Source of the DNA: CALINF01 sp039990395
GTDB taxonomy: Bacteria > Pseudomonadota > Gammaproteobacteria > Pseudomonadales > Halieaceae
Assembly: GCA_039990395.1 (NCBI GenBank)
Contig: JBDXFZ010000041.1
Coordinates: 62,001 to 126,000, forward strand
Length of the DNA: 64,000 nt
Reading direction: 5' to 3'
The notes under the pieces are model-generated. The model was not told the origin of the DNA, searched no databases, and was given only the letters and a program-made list of their open reading frames with translations. Of the stretch, positions 18,020 to 25,975 are shown in pieces (the stretch's first letter is position 1; each line of letters opens with the position of its first letter). The position numbers and the translations under genes were made by a program.

Positions 18020-18811
18020 ATGGGCAAGATTACCATCAGCACCCTGGACAAGATGAAGGCAACTGGGGAGAAGTTTGTCTGTATCACTGCCTACGATGCT
18101 ACCTTTGCGCGCCTGGTCAGTGACGCTGGTGCCGAAACCATCCTGGTGGGGGATTCCCTGGGTATGGTGCTGCAGGGCTATGACAGCACCATTCCAGTCA
18201 CAATAGACGACATGGCGTACCACACCGCCTGCGTAATGCGCGCCAATCCCCAGTCTTTAGTGATCGCCGATATGCCCTTCATGAGCTACACCACGCCAGA
18301 GCAAACCATGGCGCATGCTACCGAACTTATGCAAGCCGGCGCACAAATGGTCAAGATGGAAGGCGGCACCTGGCTTAGCGACAGCATCAGTATGCTGGTT
18401 GAACGCGGCATACCTGTGTGCGCTCACCTGGGTCTCACACCGCAGTCGGTCAATGCGTTTGGCGGCTATCGCGTACAAGGTAGAACACCCAAAGAGGCAA
18501 AATCGATTCTGGCAGATGCAGTAGAGATCCAGGATGCTGGAGCGAGCTTACTGGTACTGGAATGCGTCCCAGCGCCGCTAGCTACCGATATCAGCGCCAA
18601 GCTCGATATCCCTGTGATTGGTATCGGCGCAGGTCCCGGCACGGACGCTCAAGTGCTGGTTCTGCACGACCTACTGGGGCTATCTGAACACACCGCCCGA
18701 TTCGTTGAAAACTTCATGGAGGGTCAGCCCACTATTCAGGGTGCGCTCAAGCGCTTTGTCGAAGCGGTGAAATCCGGTGAGTATCCGCGGGAAGAACATA
18801 CCTACACCTGA
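18020..18811 (+). CDS. panB: 3-methyl-2-oxobutanoate hydroxymethyltransferase
   Basis: The first enzyme of pantothenate synthesis, making ketopantoate from 2-oxoisovalerate and methylene-tetrahydrofolate. Diagnostic segments are TAYDATFARLVSDAG, LVGDSLGMVLQGYDST, VKMEGG (active-site lysine region), AHLGLTPQSV and IPVIGIGAGP. The start is ATG 18020 (263 aa), which fits the family length. The proximity of folK is biochemically sensible because PanB uses a folate cofactor. panC follows after a 240-base gap. Confidence 0.95.
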   Translation: MGKITISTLDKMKATGEKFVCITAYDATFARLVSDAGAETILVGDSLGMVLQGYDSTIPVTIDDMAYHTACVMRANPQSLVIADMPFMSYTTPEQTMAHATELMQAGAQMVKMEGGTWLSDSISMLVERGIPVCAHLGLTPQSVNAFGGYRVQGRTPKEAKSILADAVEIQDAGASLLVLECVPAPLATDISAKLDIPVIGIGAGPGTDAQVLVLHDLLGLSEHTARFVENFMEGQPTIQGALKRFVEAVKSGEYPREEHTYT

Positions 18812-19051
18812 TATCTGTTCACACCACGAACATCGTAGTTAGCACTTACTTACAAATAAAGTATCAAACGCCCCAATCGCAGTATTCGACTGCTTCTTTC
18901 GGTAACAAACCGCGTGAATCTTTCACAAAAAGCCGTTGCCCGGCATTCTCGCTTGCGGCATACTTTTGCTCCTCTGCCGGTTTATTGATCGGCAACCCAA
19001 TAAACAGCGTTGTTTAGCATCACCATTTCCGCCGCAAGGGATTAGGTAGAT

Positions 19052-19936
19052 ATGCGAACCTACACCAACAATAGCGCGCTGCAGTCTGCCATTCGTGGAT
19101 ATCGCGAAAATGGGCAGACCGTGGCGTTTGTACCGACCATGGGCAACTTGCATGAAGGTCATCTCGACCTTGTACGCAAAGCGCATGAGCTGGCGGACAT
19201 TGTTGTCGTGAGCATCTTCGTCAATCCTCTGCAATTTGGCGCGAATGAAGACCTCGATGGCTACCCACGCACACTCGCCGCCGATAAGGAAAAGCTGTTC
19301 AGCGAAGGCGCTCAAGTGCTGTATGCACCGGACGTCACTCAAATCTATCCAGAAGGGATGGCCGCACAAACGCAGGTTAGGGTACCAGACCTTGCTGACA
19401 CGCTCTGCGGCAGTAGTCGACCGGGGCATTTTGATGGTGTGACTACCGTTGTAACCAAGCTGTTCAATATCGTGCAGCCAGATGTCGCTGTGTTCGGCGA
19501 GAAAGATTTTCAGCAGCTCTCGATTATCCGCAAGATGGTAAACGACCTTTGCATGCCGGTGCGTATCATTGGCGCACCCACCGCCAGAGCCGACGATGGG
19601 CTGGCTCTGAGCTCACGCAATGGTTATCTCAGCAGCGATCAGCGTCGCATCGCCCCCCTGATTCACGAGACACTCGCAAATTGCCGCGAAGCCATCGCCT
19701 GCGGCTTCGATAACTTTCTGCAGCTTGAATCACACGCACGCATGCGACTGCTGCAAGCCGGCTTCGAACCTGACTATTTCGCCATCCGCGATGCACGCAC
19801 ATTACGAGACGTGACAGACGAGACGGAAGAAATCGCCATCCTGGCGGCCGCGCGGCTGGGCAAAACACGCCTGATCGACAATGTACGCCTCTCGCTGAAC
19901 CCTGTCTCTGACTGGGGTATGCTGGCAAGTCACTAG
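19052..19936 (+). CDS. panC: Pantothenate synthetase
   Basis: PanC joins pantoate and beta-alanine using ATP. It has VPTMGNLHEGHLDLV (HxGH nucleotide motif), VSIFVNPLQFG, PGHFDGVTTVV, the VFGEKDFQQL segment and ALSSRNGYLS (KMSKS-like). At 294 residues it is slightly longer than average because of a short C-terminal extension. An AGG-containing ribosome site lies about 7 bases before ATG 19052. Confidence 0.95.
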   Translation: MRTYTNNSALQSAIRGYRENGQTVAFVPTMGNLHEGHLDLVRKAHELADIVVVSIFVNPLQFGANEDLDGYPRTLAADKEKLFSEGAQVLYAPDVTQIYPEGMAAQTQVRVPDLADTLCGSSRPGHFDGVTTVVTKLFNIVQPDVAVFGEKDFQQLSIIRKMVNDLCMPVRIIGAPTARADDGLALSSRNGYLSSDQRRIAPLIHETLANCREAIACGFDNFLQLESHARMRLLQAGFEPDYFAIRDARTLRDVTDETEEIAILAAARLGKTRLIDNVRLSLNPVSDWGMLASH

Positions 19937-20056
19937 CCGCAACGCGACGCCTAAGCTTCTAGCAACACGTCACCATCCCGATCTACTTCCTGTTCGCTTG
20001 CGCCTGCGAACCGGGTCAGTATGATCTCTAGAATAAAGTAGATAAGAGGTTCATCC

Positions 20057-21991
20057 ATGTCTGAGTTCCCAGTACACCCTATACCCGCTGGCTTTGCAGA
20101 CGCTCACATCAGCCCCGATGACTATCGTGAGCAGTACGCACGCTCGATTGCCGACCCTGACGGATTTTGGAGCGAGAAAGCCACTGAGTTTCTCGACTGG
20201 GACCAACCCTGGGACACCGTCGTGAACTACGACTTTAGCCAAGGGAAAGCCGAATGGTTCGCCGGAGCTAAACTCAACGTCAGCTACAACTGCATCGATC
20301 GCCATTTGCCAGCACGAGCGGAGCAAACCGCACTGATTTGGGAAGGCGATGACCCCAATGACAGCAAACACATCACGTATGCCGAGCTGAAAGAGGAAGT
20401 CTGCCGACTGGCCAACGCATTGACAGCCCGCGGTGTTAGCAAGGGCGACCGTGTGTGTATCTATATGCCAATGGTGCCGGAGGCCGCCTACGCGATGCTT
20501 GCCTGCACGCGTATCGGCGCTGTCCACTCCATCGTATTCGGCGGCTTTTCACCAGAAGCATTAAAAGATCGTATCCTGGATTCCGATTGTCAGACGGTGA
20601 TCACAGCCGACGAAGGCGTGCGGGGTGGCAAGGCTATCCCGCTCAAACAAAATACGGATGCCGCATTAGCATCGTGTCCAAATGTGCATACGTGCCTGGT
20701 AGTGAAACGCACGGGCGGCAATATCGAGTGGCACGAGACGCGAGACGTCTGGTATCACGACGCCACACAGAATGCAGAAAGCGACTGCGATCCAGTATCG
20801 ATGGGCGCGGAAGATCCACTATTCATCCTGTATACATCAGGATCTACCGGCAAACCCAAAGGCGTTCTGCACACCACCGGAGGCTATCTGCTGCAGGCCG
20901 CCATGACGTTTAAATACACTTTCGACTACCGCGAAGGCGAGGTGTACTGGTGCACCGCCGATGTAGGCTGGGTAACCGGCCACACCTATATTGTGTATGG
21001 ACCACTCGCCAACGGCGCAATCTCGTTGATGTTTGAAGGCGTACCCACCTACCCCGATGCTGGACGCTGCTGGGAGGTCGTAGACAAGCACAAGGTAAAC
21101 ACGTTCTACACGGCGCCTACTGCCATACGCGCCCTGCACGCAGTAGGCGATGAACCCGTGAAGCGCAGCGCGCGCACCAGCCTGCGGCTCCTGGGAACGG
21201 TGGGAGAGCCCATCAACCCCGAAGCCTGGGAATGGTATTACAACGTTGTGGGAGACGCTCGCTGCCCCATTGTTGATACCTGGTGGCAAACCGAGACCGG
21301 CGGCCACATGATCACGCCCTTACCTGGCGCCACTGCGCTAAAACCGGGGTCGGCTACATTTCCATTCTTTGGTGTGGAATTGGCATTGCTCAACGAAGAT
21401 GGCAGCGAGATCGACGGACCAGGCGCCGGCTACCTGGTTATCAAGCGCTCCTGGCCCGGCCAGATACGCACAGTCTATGGGGATCACCAGCGCCTGATAG
21501 ATACCTACTTCAGCCACTATGACGGTTATTACTTTACCGGCGATGGCGCAAGCCGCGACGAAGACGGATATTACTGGATCACAGGTCGTGTGGATGATGT
21601 GCTCAATGTATCTGGGCACCGCATGGGCACGGCCGAAGTTGAGAGCGCATTGGTATTGCACGAGGATATTGCTGAGGCCGCGGTAGTGGGTTACCCACAC
21701 GACATCAAGGGGCAGGGAATCTACTGCTACGTGACACCCATGCAGGGTGTTGAACCGAGCGATACCTTGCGCGCGGAGCTGGTACAACTTTGCGTGCAAG
21801 AGATTGGCGCTATCGCCAGACCCGATGTAATCCAGTGGGCCCCGGGACTACCCAAGACTCGCTCTGGCAAGATAATGCGACGGATTTTGCGCAAAATTGC
21901 GGAGAACGAGATTACCAACCTGGGCGATACCAGCACGTTGGCTGATCCCGCCGTGGTCGACCACCTGATAGAAAATCGCGAGAGTCAGTAA
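20057..21991 (+). CDS. acs: Acetyl-CoA synthetase
   Basis: A 644-residue AMP-forming ligase converting acetate to acetyl-CoA. Signatures visible are YTSGSTGKPKGVLHTTGG, the acetyl-pocket segment CTADVGWVTGHTY, DTWWQTETGG and the C-terminal acetylation motif PKTRSGKIMRR with its regulatory lysine. It is a stand-alone gene with a 120-base leader and converges on pnp across a shared terminator. Confidence 0.95.
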   Translation: MSEFPVHPIPAGFADAHISPDDYREQYARSIADPDGFWSEKATEFLDWDQPWDTVVNYDFSQGKAEWFAGAKLNVSYNCIDRHLPARAEQTALIWEGDDPNDSKHITYAELKEEVCRLANALTARGVSKGDRVCIYMPMVPEAAYAMLACTRIGAVHSIVFGGFSPEALKDRILDSDCQTVITADEGVRGGKAIPLKQNTDAALASCPNVHTCLVVKRTGGNIEWHETRDVWYHDATQNAESDCDPVSMGAEDPLFILYTSGSTGKPKGVLHTTGGYLLQAAMTFKYTFDYREGEVYWCTADVGWVTGHTYIVYGPLANGAISLMFEGVPTYPDAGRCWEVVDKHKVNTFYTAPTAIRALHAVGDEPVKRSARTSLRLLGTVGEPINPEAWEWYYNVVGDARCPIVDTWWQTETGGHMITPLPGATALKPGSATFPFFGVELALLNEDGSEIDGPGAGYLVIKRSWPGQIRTVYGDHQRLIDTYFSHYDGYYFTGDGASRDEDGYYWITGRVDDVLNVSGHRMGTAEVESALVLHEDIAEAAVVGYPHDIKGQGIYCYVTPMQGVEPSDTLRAELVQLCVQEIGAIARPDVIQWAPGLPKTRSGKIMRRILRKIAENEITNLGDTSTLADPAVVDHLIENRESQ

Positions 21992-22035
21992 CGGCTCGGG
22001 AGCTTGTACGCAAATAGCGTACATTTTCAGCAGAC

Positions 22036-22067
22036 AAAAAAAAGGAGGGTTCGTCTGAACCCTCCTT
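22036..22067. terminator. Bidirectional terminator between acs and pnp
   Basis: A perfect stem (AAGGAGGGTTC / GAACCCTCCTT) with a 4-base loop is flanked by an 8-base A-run on the left, which reads as a U-tract for leftward pnp transcription. It lies between the two convergent stop codons. Confidence 0.85.
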
Positions 22068-22095
22068 CTCGTTTACCCAGCGATACTACCAGACG

Positions 22096-24207
22096 TTACT
22101 CGCTGGCAGCTTCAGCTGGCGCATCATTCTCAAGCAGTTCCTTGATGGAAAGCTTGATGCGACCGCGCTGATCGACATCGAGTACCTTCACATCAACTTC
22201 TTGCCCTTCGCTCAAGTGGTCGGTTACGTTCTCAACACGCTCATTAGCGATTTGAGAAATATGCACCAGACCATCCTTGCCAGGCAGGATGTTTACGAAC
22301 GCACCAAAATCGACGATGCGAGCAACCGTACCTTTGTAGACCGCACCGACCTCAGCTTCAGCCGTGATCTCTTCGATCATTGCCACAGCCTTATCGCGAG
22401 CTGCCATATCCTGACCGAATACGCGAACCGTGCCATCATCATCGATGTCGACGGTAGCGCCCGACTCTTCGGTAATAGCGCGAATCATCGCACCGCCCTT
22501 ACCAATGATGTCGCGGATCTTGTCGGAATCGACTTTCAGTGTAGTCATGCTTGGCGCATTCTCTGACGTAACCTCACGTGCTGAAGACAGCACCTGGTTC
22601 ATTTGTCCCAGAATGTGCAAGCGAGCCTGCTGAGCCTGTTCCAGAGCAATTTCCATGATCTGCTCGTTGATGCCCTCGATCTTGATATCCATCTGCAGGG
22701 CTGTAACGCCATCGGCAGTACCAGCTACTTTAAAGTCCATATCACCCAGGTGATCTTCATCACCAAGGATGTCAGTGAGTACTGCAAACTGATTGCCGTC
22801 TTTCACCAGACCCATCGCGATACCTGCAACCGGCGCCTTCAACGGTACGCCTGCAGCCATCATAGCCAATGAGCCAACACAAACAGACGCCATTGAGCTT
22901 GAGCCATTGGACTCAGTGATCTCTGATACAACACGAATCGTGTAAGGGAACTCTTCGTTGTTCGGCAGAACCGCTGCCAAACCGCGACGTGCCAAACGTC
23001 CATGACCCACTTCGCGACGGCTAGTAAAACCAACGCGGCCAGCTTCACCTACTGAGTAGGGAGGGAAGTTGTAGTGCAGCATAAACGGATCGCGGCGCTC
23101 GCCTTCGAGTGCATCAATAATTTGTGCATCGCGGGTAGAACCCAGAGTGACTGCACCGATAGCCTGCGTTTCACCACGGGTGAATAGCGCAGATCCGTGT
23201 GCTTTTGCCAGCAGATCAATCTCACAGGCAATTGGACGTACTGTGCGGGTATCACGGCCGTCGATACGAGGCTCGCCTGCCAGAATGCGCTTGCGCACCA
23301 GATTCTTCTCAACGCTCTTGAAGATGTCCTTCACTTCATCTGCCGACGGACCGCCGTCAACAGCCAGTGCTGCAACACAAGCATCGCGTACTTCGCCAAC
23401 ACGCGCGTAGCGGTCAGACTTCTCGGTGATACGGTAAGCTTCACCAAGATCTTCTTTAACCTGCTCTTCTACCGCTGTGAGCAGAGGCTGGTTTACTGCA
23501 GCCGCTTCCCAATTCCAGCTAGGCTTGCCCGCTTCAGCAGCCAGTTCGCGAATTGCGGTGATCACAGTCTGCATTTCCTGGTGAGCAAACAATACAGCTC
23601 CCAGCATCTGGTCTTCGGTCAGCTCTTTCGCTTCTGACTCAACCATAAGAACCGCGTCTTGCGTACCGGCAACAACCATGTTCAATTTGCTGCTTTCCAA
23701 CTGCTCATAAGTTGGGCTCAGGATGTAACCATCTGCGTCAGTGAAACCAACGCGCGCACCACCGATAGGACCGTTGAACGGGCAACCGGAGATAGCCAAT
23801 GCCGCTGATGTACCAATCATTGCTGGAATATCAGGGTCGATATGCTTGTCGGCTGACACAACAGTACAGACAACCTGTACTTCGTTCATAAACCCATTAG
23901 GAAACAATGGGCGGATAGGACGGTCGATCAATCGAGAAGTCAGTGTCTCTTTCTCACTTGGGCGTGCTTCACGCTTGAAGAAGCCACCGGGGATCTTTCC
24001 TACTGAATAGGTCTTCTCTACGTAATGTACTGCCAGCGGGAAGAAATCACGGCCTTCGCGCTGAGTTTTTTCTGCAACCACTGTGCATAGCACTGAGGTA
24101 TTTTCCACGGTGACCAGAACGGCACCTGAAGCTTGTCTGGCGATACGGCCAGTCTCCAGTGTGACCGTTTGGCCACCATACTGGAATGTTTTAGTTACTG
24201 GATTCAC
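22096..24207 (-). CDS. pnp: Polynucleotide phosphorylase
   Basis: A 703-residue 3'-5' phosphorolytic exoribonuclease of the degradosome type. Two RNase PH-like cores are present (the first with LAVHYVEKTYSVGKIPGGFFKRE, the second with PFMLHYNFPPYSVGE and ICGV-like MGLVKDG). They are followed by a KH domain (about 555-610, IGKGGAMIRAITEESGA) and an S1 domain (about 620-690, GTVARIVDFGAFVNILPGKDG). It is last in the leftward operon behind rpsO, the classical arrangement. Confidence 0.96.
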   Translation of the reverse strand: MNPVTKTFQYGGQTVTLETGRIARQASGAVLVTVENTSVLCTVVAEKTQREGRDFFPLAVHYVEKTYSVGKIPGGFFKREARPSEKETLTSRLIDRPIRPLFPNGFMNEVQVVCTVVSADKHIDPDIPAMIGTSAALAISGCPFNGPIGGARVGFTDADGYILSPTYEQLESSKLNMVVAGTQDAVLMVESEAKELTEDQMLGAVLFAHQEMQTVITAIRELAAEAGKPSWNWEAAAVNQPLLTAVEEQVKEDLGEAYRITEKSDRYARVGEVRDACVAALAVDGGPSADEVKDIFKSVEKNLVRKRILAGEPRIDGRDTRTVRPIACEIDLLAKAHGSALFTRGETQAIGAVTLGSTRDAQIIDALEGERRDPFMLHYNFPPYSVGEAGRVGFTSRREVGHGRLARRGLAAVLPNNEEFPYTIRVVSEITESNGSSSMASVCVGSLAMMAAGVPLKAPVAGIAMGLVKDGNQFAVLTDILGDEDHLGDMDFKVAGTADGVTALQMDIKIEGINEQIMEIALEQAQQARLHILGQMNQVLSSAREVTSENAPSMTTLKVDSDKIRDIIGKGGAMIRAITEESGATVDIDDDGTVRVFGQDMAARDKAVAMIEEITAEAEVGAVYKGTVARIVDFGAFVNILPGKDGLVHISQIANERVENVTDHLSEGQEVDVKVLDVDQRGRIKLSIKELLENDAPAEAASE

Positions 24208-24233
24208 AATTATTCTCCAATTCTTAATATAAC

Positions 24234-24256
24234 TACCGGGGCCTTTTGCCCCGGTA
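24234..24256 (-). other. rpsO-pnp intercistronic hairpin
   Basis: TACCGGGGC / GCCCCGGTA forms a 9-bp stem with a short loop 12 bases after the rpsO stop. There is no strong U-tract on the pnp side. In E. coli the same interval carries an attenuating terminator and an RNase III site that controls pnp. A comparable role here is an inference from position. Confidence 0.5.
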
Positions 24257-24268
24257 ATGAAAGCGTTC

Positions 24269-24538
24269 TTATCGACGCAGACCCAAACGCTTGATCAATT
24301 CAGCGTAACGCGCCACATCTTTGCGCTTGAGATAATCCAGCAGCTTACGGCGCTGGTTTACCATTCGAATCAAGCCACGACGTGAGTGGTGATCCTGCTT
24401 ATGCGATTGGAAGTGTCCCTGCAGCTGTTCAATATTCGCTGTCAGCAATGCAACCTGGACTTCCGGTGAACCTGTATCGCCTTCACCCTGTTGGTAGTCT
24501 TTTACGATTTCCGCTTTCTTTTGTGCATCTAAAGCCAT
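24269..24538 (-). CDS. rpsO: 30S ribosomal protein S15
   Basis: An 89-residue protein of the 30S platform that binds 16S rRNA early in assembly. The sequence GDTGSPEVQVALLT, HFQSHKQDHHSRRGL and RRKLLDYLK is typical. The start is ATG 24536-24538 with GAGGA upstream; an in-frame ATG at 24571 would give 11 extra non-conserved residues. Confidence 0.96.
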   Translation of the reverse strand: MALDAQKKAEIVKDYQQGEGDTGSPEVQVALLTANIEQLQGHFQSHKQDHHSRRGLIRMVNQRRKLLDYLKRKDVARYAELIKRLGLRR

Positions 24539-24632
24539 TTTCATTTCCTCATTCAATCTGCCTGAGTGCAACGCACCCTTCGTGAATAAAAGAGCCTGTC
24601 CGTGCAGATTTACAGACAGGTTCGTGTCGTCT

Positions 24633-25556
24633 TTAGACGACTATCAGTCGACGTGGCGCGATTCGCCCGTCATCTAATATTTCTGCTAGCCCCAGAAAAT
24701 CACCGTTCTCCAAAGCGACGCGCACCATACCATCACGGGGCGCATTTGGCACCCGTACTGGTTGACCCTGGCGCAGGTAAAAGCCACCAGATTCACTCAG
24801 TTCGACCAGGGGCAATCCCTGTAATGCCGTATCTTGCGGCTGCAGCAATGCATCCATTGCTGCCAGCTCATCTTTGTCTCTTAGCGCCTCCAGCGTCTGG
24901 AGGGTTATCGCGTCCGCTAAAGTAAACTGCCCAGCACGAGTGCGGCGCAATCTCACGACATGGCCACCCACACCCAATGCGGCACCAAGGTCTGTCGCCA
25001 CCGAGCGAACATAAGTGCCCTTGGTGCAGTCCATGGACACATCCACCTGTGCGAGCGCGCCTTCTCTAAACGCCGTCACCTCCAATCGGGAGATGGTCAC
25101 CTGACGCGCCTTGCGTTCAACTTCCTCACCCTGCCTGGCCAATTTATACAGGGGTTGACCGTTTTGCTTTATCGCCGAGTACATCGGCGGCACCTGCTCA
25201 ATTTCGCCCCGAAATGCCGCCAACGCAGCATCTACGTCAGCCATTGTCAGGTGCGACGCATCAGCAGTGCTGATCACCTCACCCTCGCTGTCGCAGGTGT
25301 CTGTGGCCTGACCCAGCACGAATGTGGCGTCATAGCTCTTGTCTGCGTCCAGCAGGTACTGCGAGAACTTGGTTGCCTCACCAAAACACAGAGGCAACAC
25401 GCCAGTGGCCAAGGGATCCAAACTACCGGTGTGGCCCGCTTTCGCCGCAAAGTACAGACGCTTCGCCTGCTGCAATGCATGATTGGAGCTCACGCCACCC
25501 GGCTTATCCAATACCAGGATGCCATTAACCGGCCGACCACGACGACGCCTTGCCAA
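24633..25556 (-). CDS. truB: tRNA pseudouridine-55 synthase
   Basis: A 307-residue enzyme isomerising U55 in the T-loop of tRNAs. It has LDKPGGVSSNHALQ, the catalytic motif AGHTGSLDPLATGVLPLCFGEATK (Asp in SLDP), YSAIKQNGQPLYKLAR and a C-terminal PUA-like region. It follows rbfA by two bases and precedes rpsO by 94 bases. Confidence 0.95.
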   Translation of the reverse strand: MARRRRGRPVNGILVLDKPGGVSSNHALQQAKRLYFAAKAGHTGSLDPLATGVLPLCFGEATKFSQYLLDADKSYDATFVLGQATDTCDSEGEVISTADASHLTMADVDAALAAFRGEIEQVPPMYSAIKQNGQPLYKLARQGEEVERKARQVTISRLEVTAFREGALAQVDVSMDCTKGTYVRSVATDLGAALGVGGHVVRLRRTRAGQFTLADAITLQTLEALRDKDELAAMDALLQPQDTALQGLPLVELSESGGFYLRQGQPVRVPNAPRDGMVRVALENGDFLGLAEILDDGRIAPRRLIVV

Positions 25557-25558
25557 GA

Positions 25559-25960
25559 CTACGCGCCCTCGTCCGGGTCTGAGCCTGTATCATCGTGTTT
25601 GCGATCAGACTCAGATGCCCTGCTAATGAGGTCTTCCATATAGCGGCCGCGACCGACGCTATTATCGAAGTAGAACCGCAGGCGCGGCACACTACGCATG
25701 CTGCTGTCGCGCGATAGCTCACTGCGCAAAAAACCCGCTGCTTTGTTGAGCACCTCGGTCGATTGCTCAGCCTCAGCACCGGAGTCTGCCTCCATTAGTG
25801 TGTAATACACCTTGGCGTGACCCAAGTCGCGACTGACATCAACGCCAGTAATGCTGACCATGCCAAGGCGAGGATCACGCACCGCGTGCTGTATCAGACC
25901 CGCCAGCTCGCGCTGGAGATGGTCTGCAACACGCTGCGTACGACTGTATTCCTTGGCCAT
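25559..25960 (-). CDS. rbfA: Ribosome-binding factor A
   Basis: A 133-residue 30S maturation factor with a type II KH fold (RVADHLQRELAGLIQ, DPRLGMVSITGVDVSRDL, LRFYFDNSVGRG). The C-terminus is acidic and hydrophilic. It lies between infB (15-base gap) and truB (2-base gap). Confidence 0.95.
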   Translation of the reverse strand: MAKEYSRTQRVADHLQRELAGLIQHAVRDPRLGMVSITGVDVSRDLGHAKVYYTLMEADSGAEAEQSTEVLNKAAGFLRSELSRDSSMRSVPRLRFYFDNSVGRGRYMEDLISRASESDRKHDDTGSDPDEGA

Positions 25961-25975
25961 GGCAACTTCGCACCC

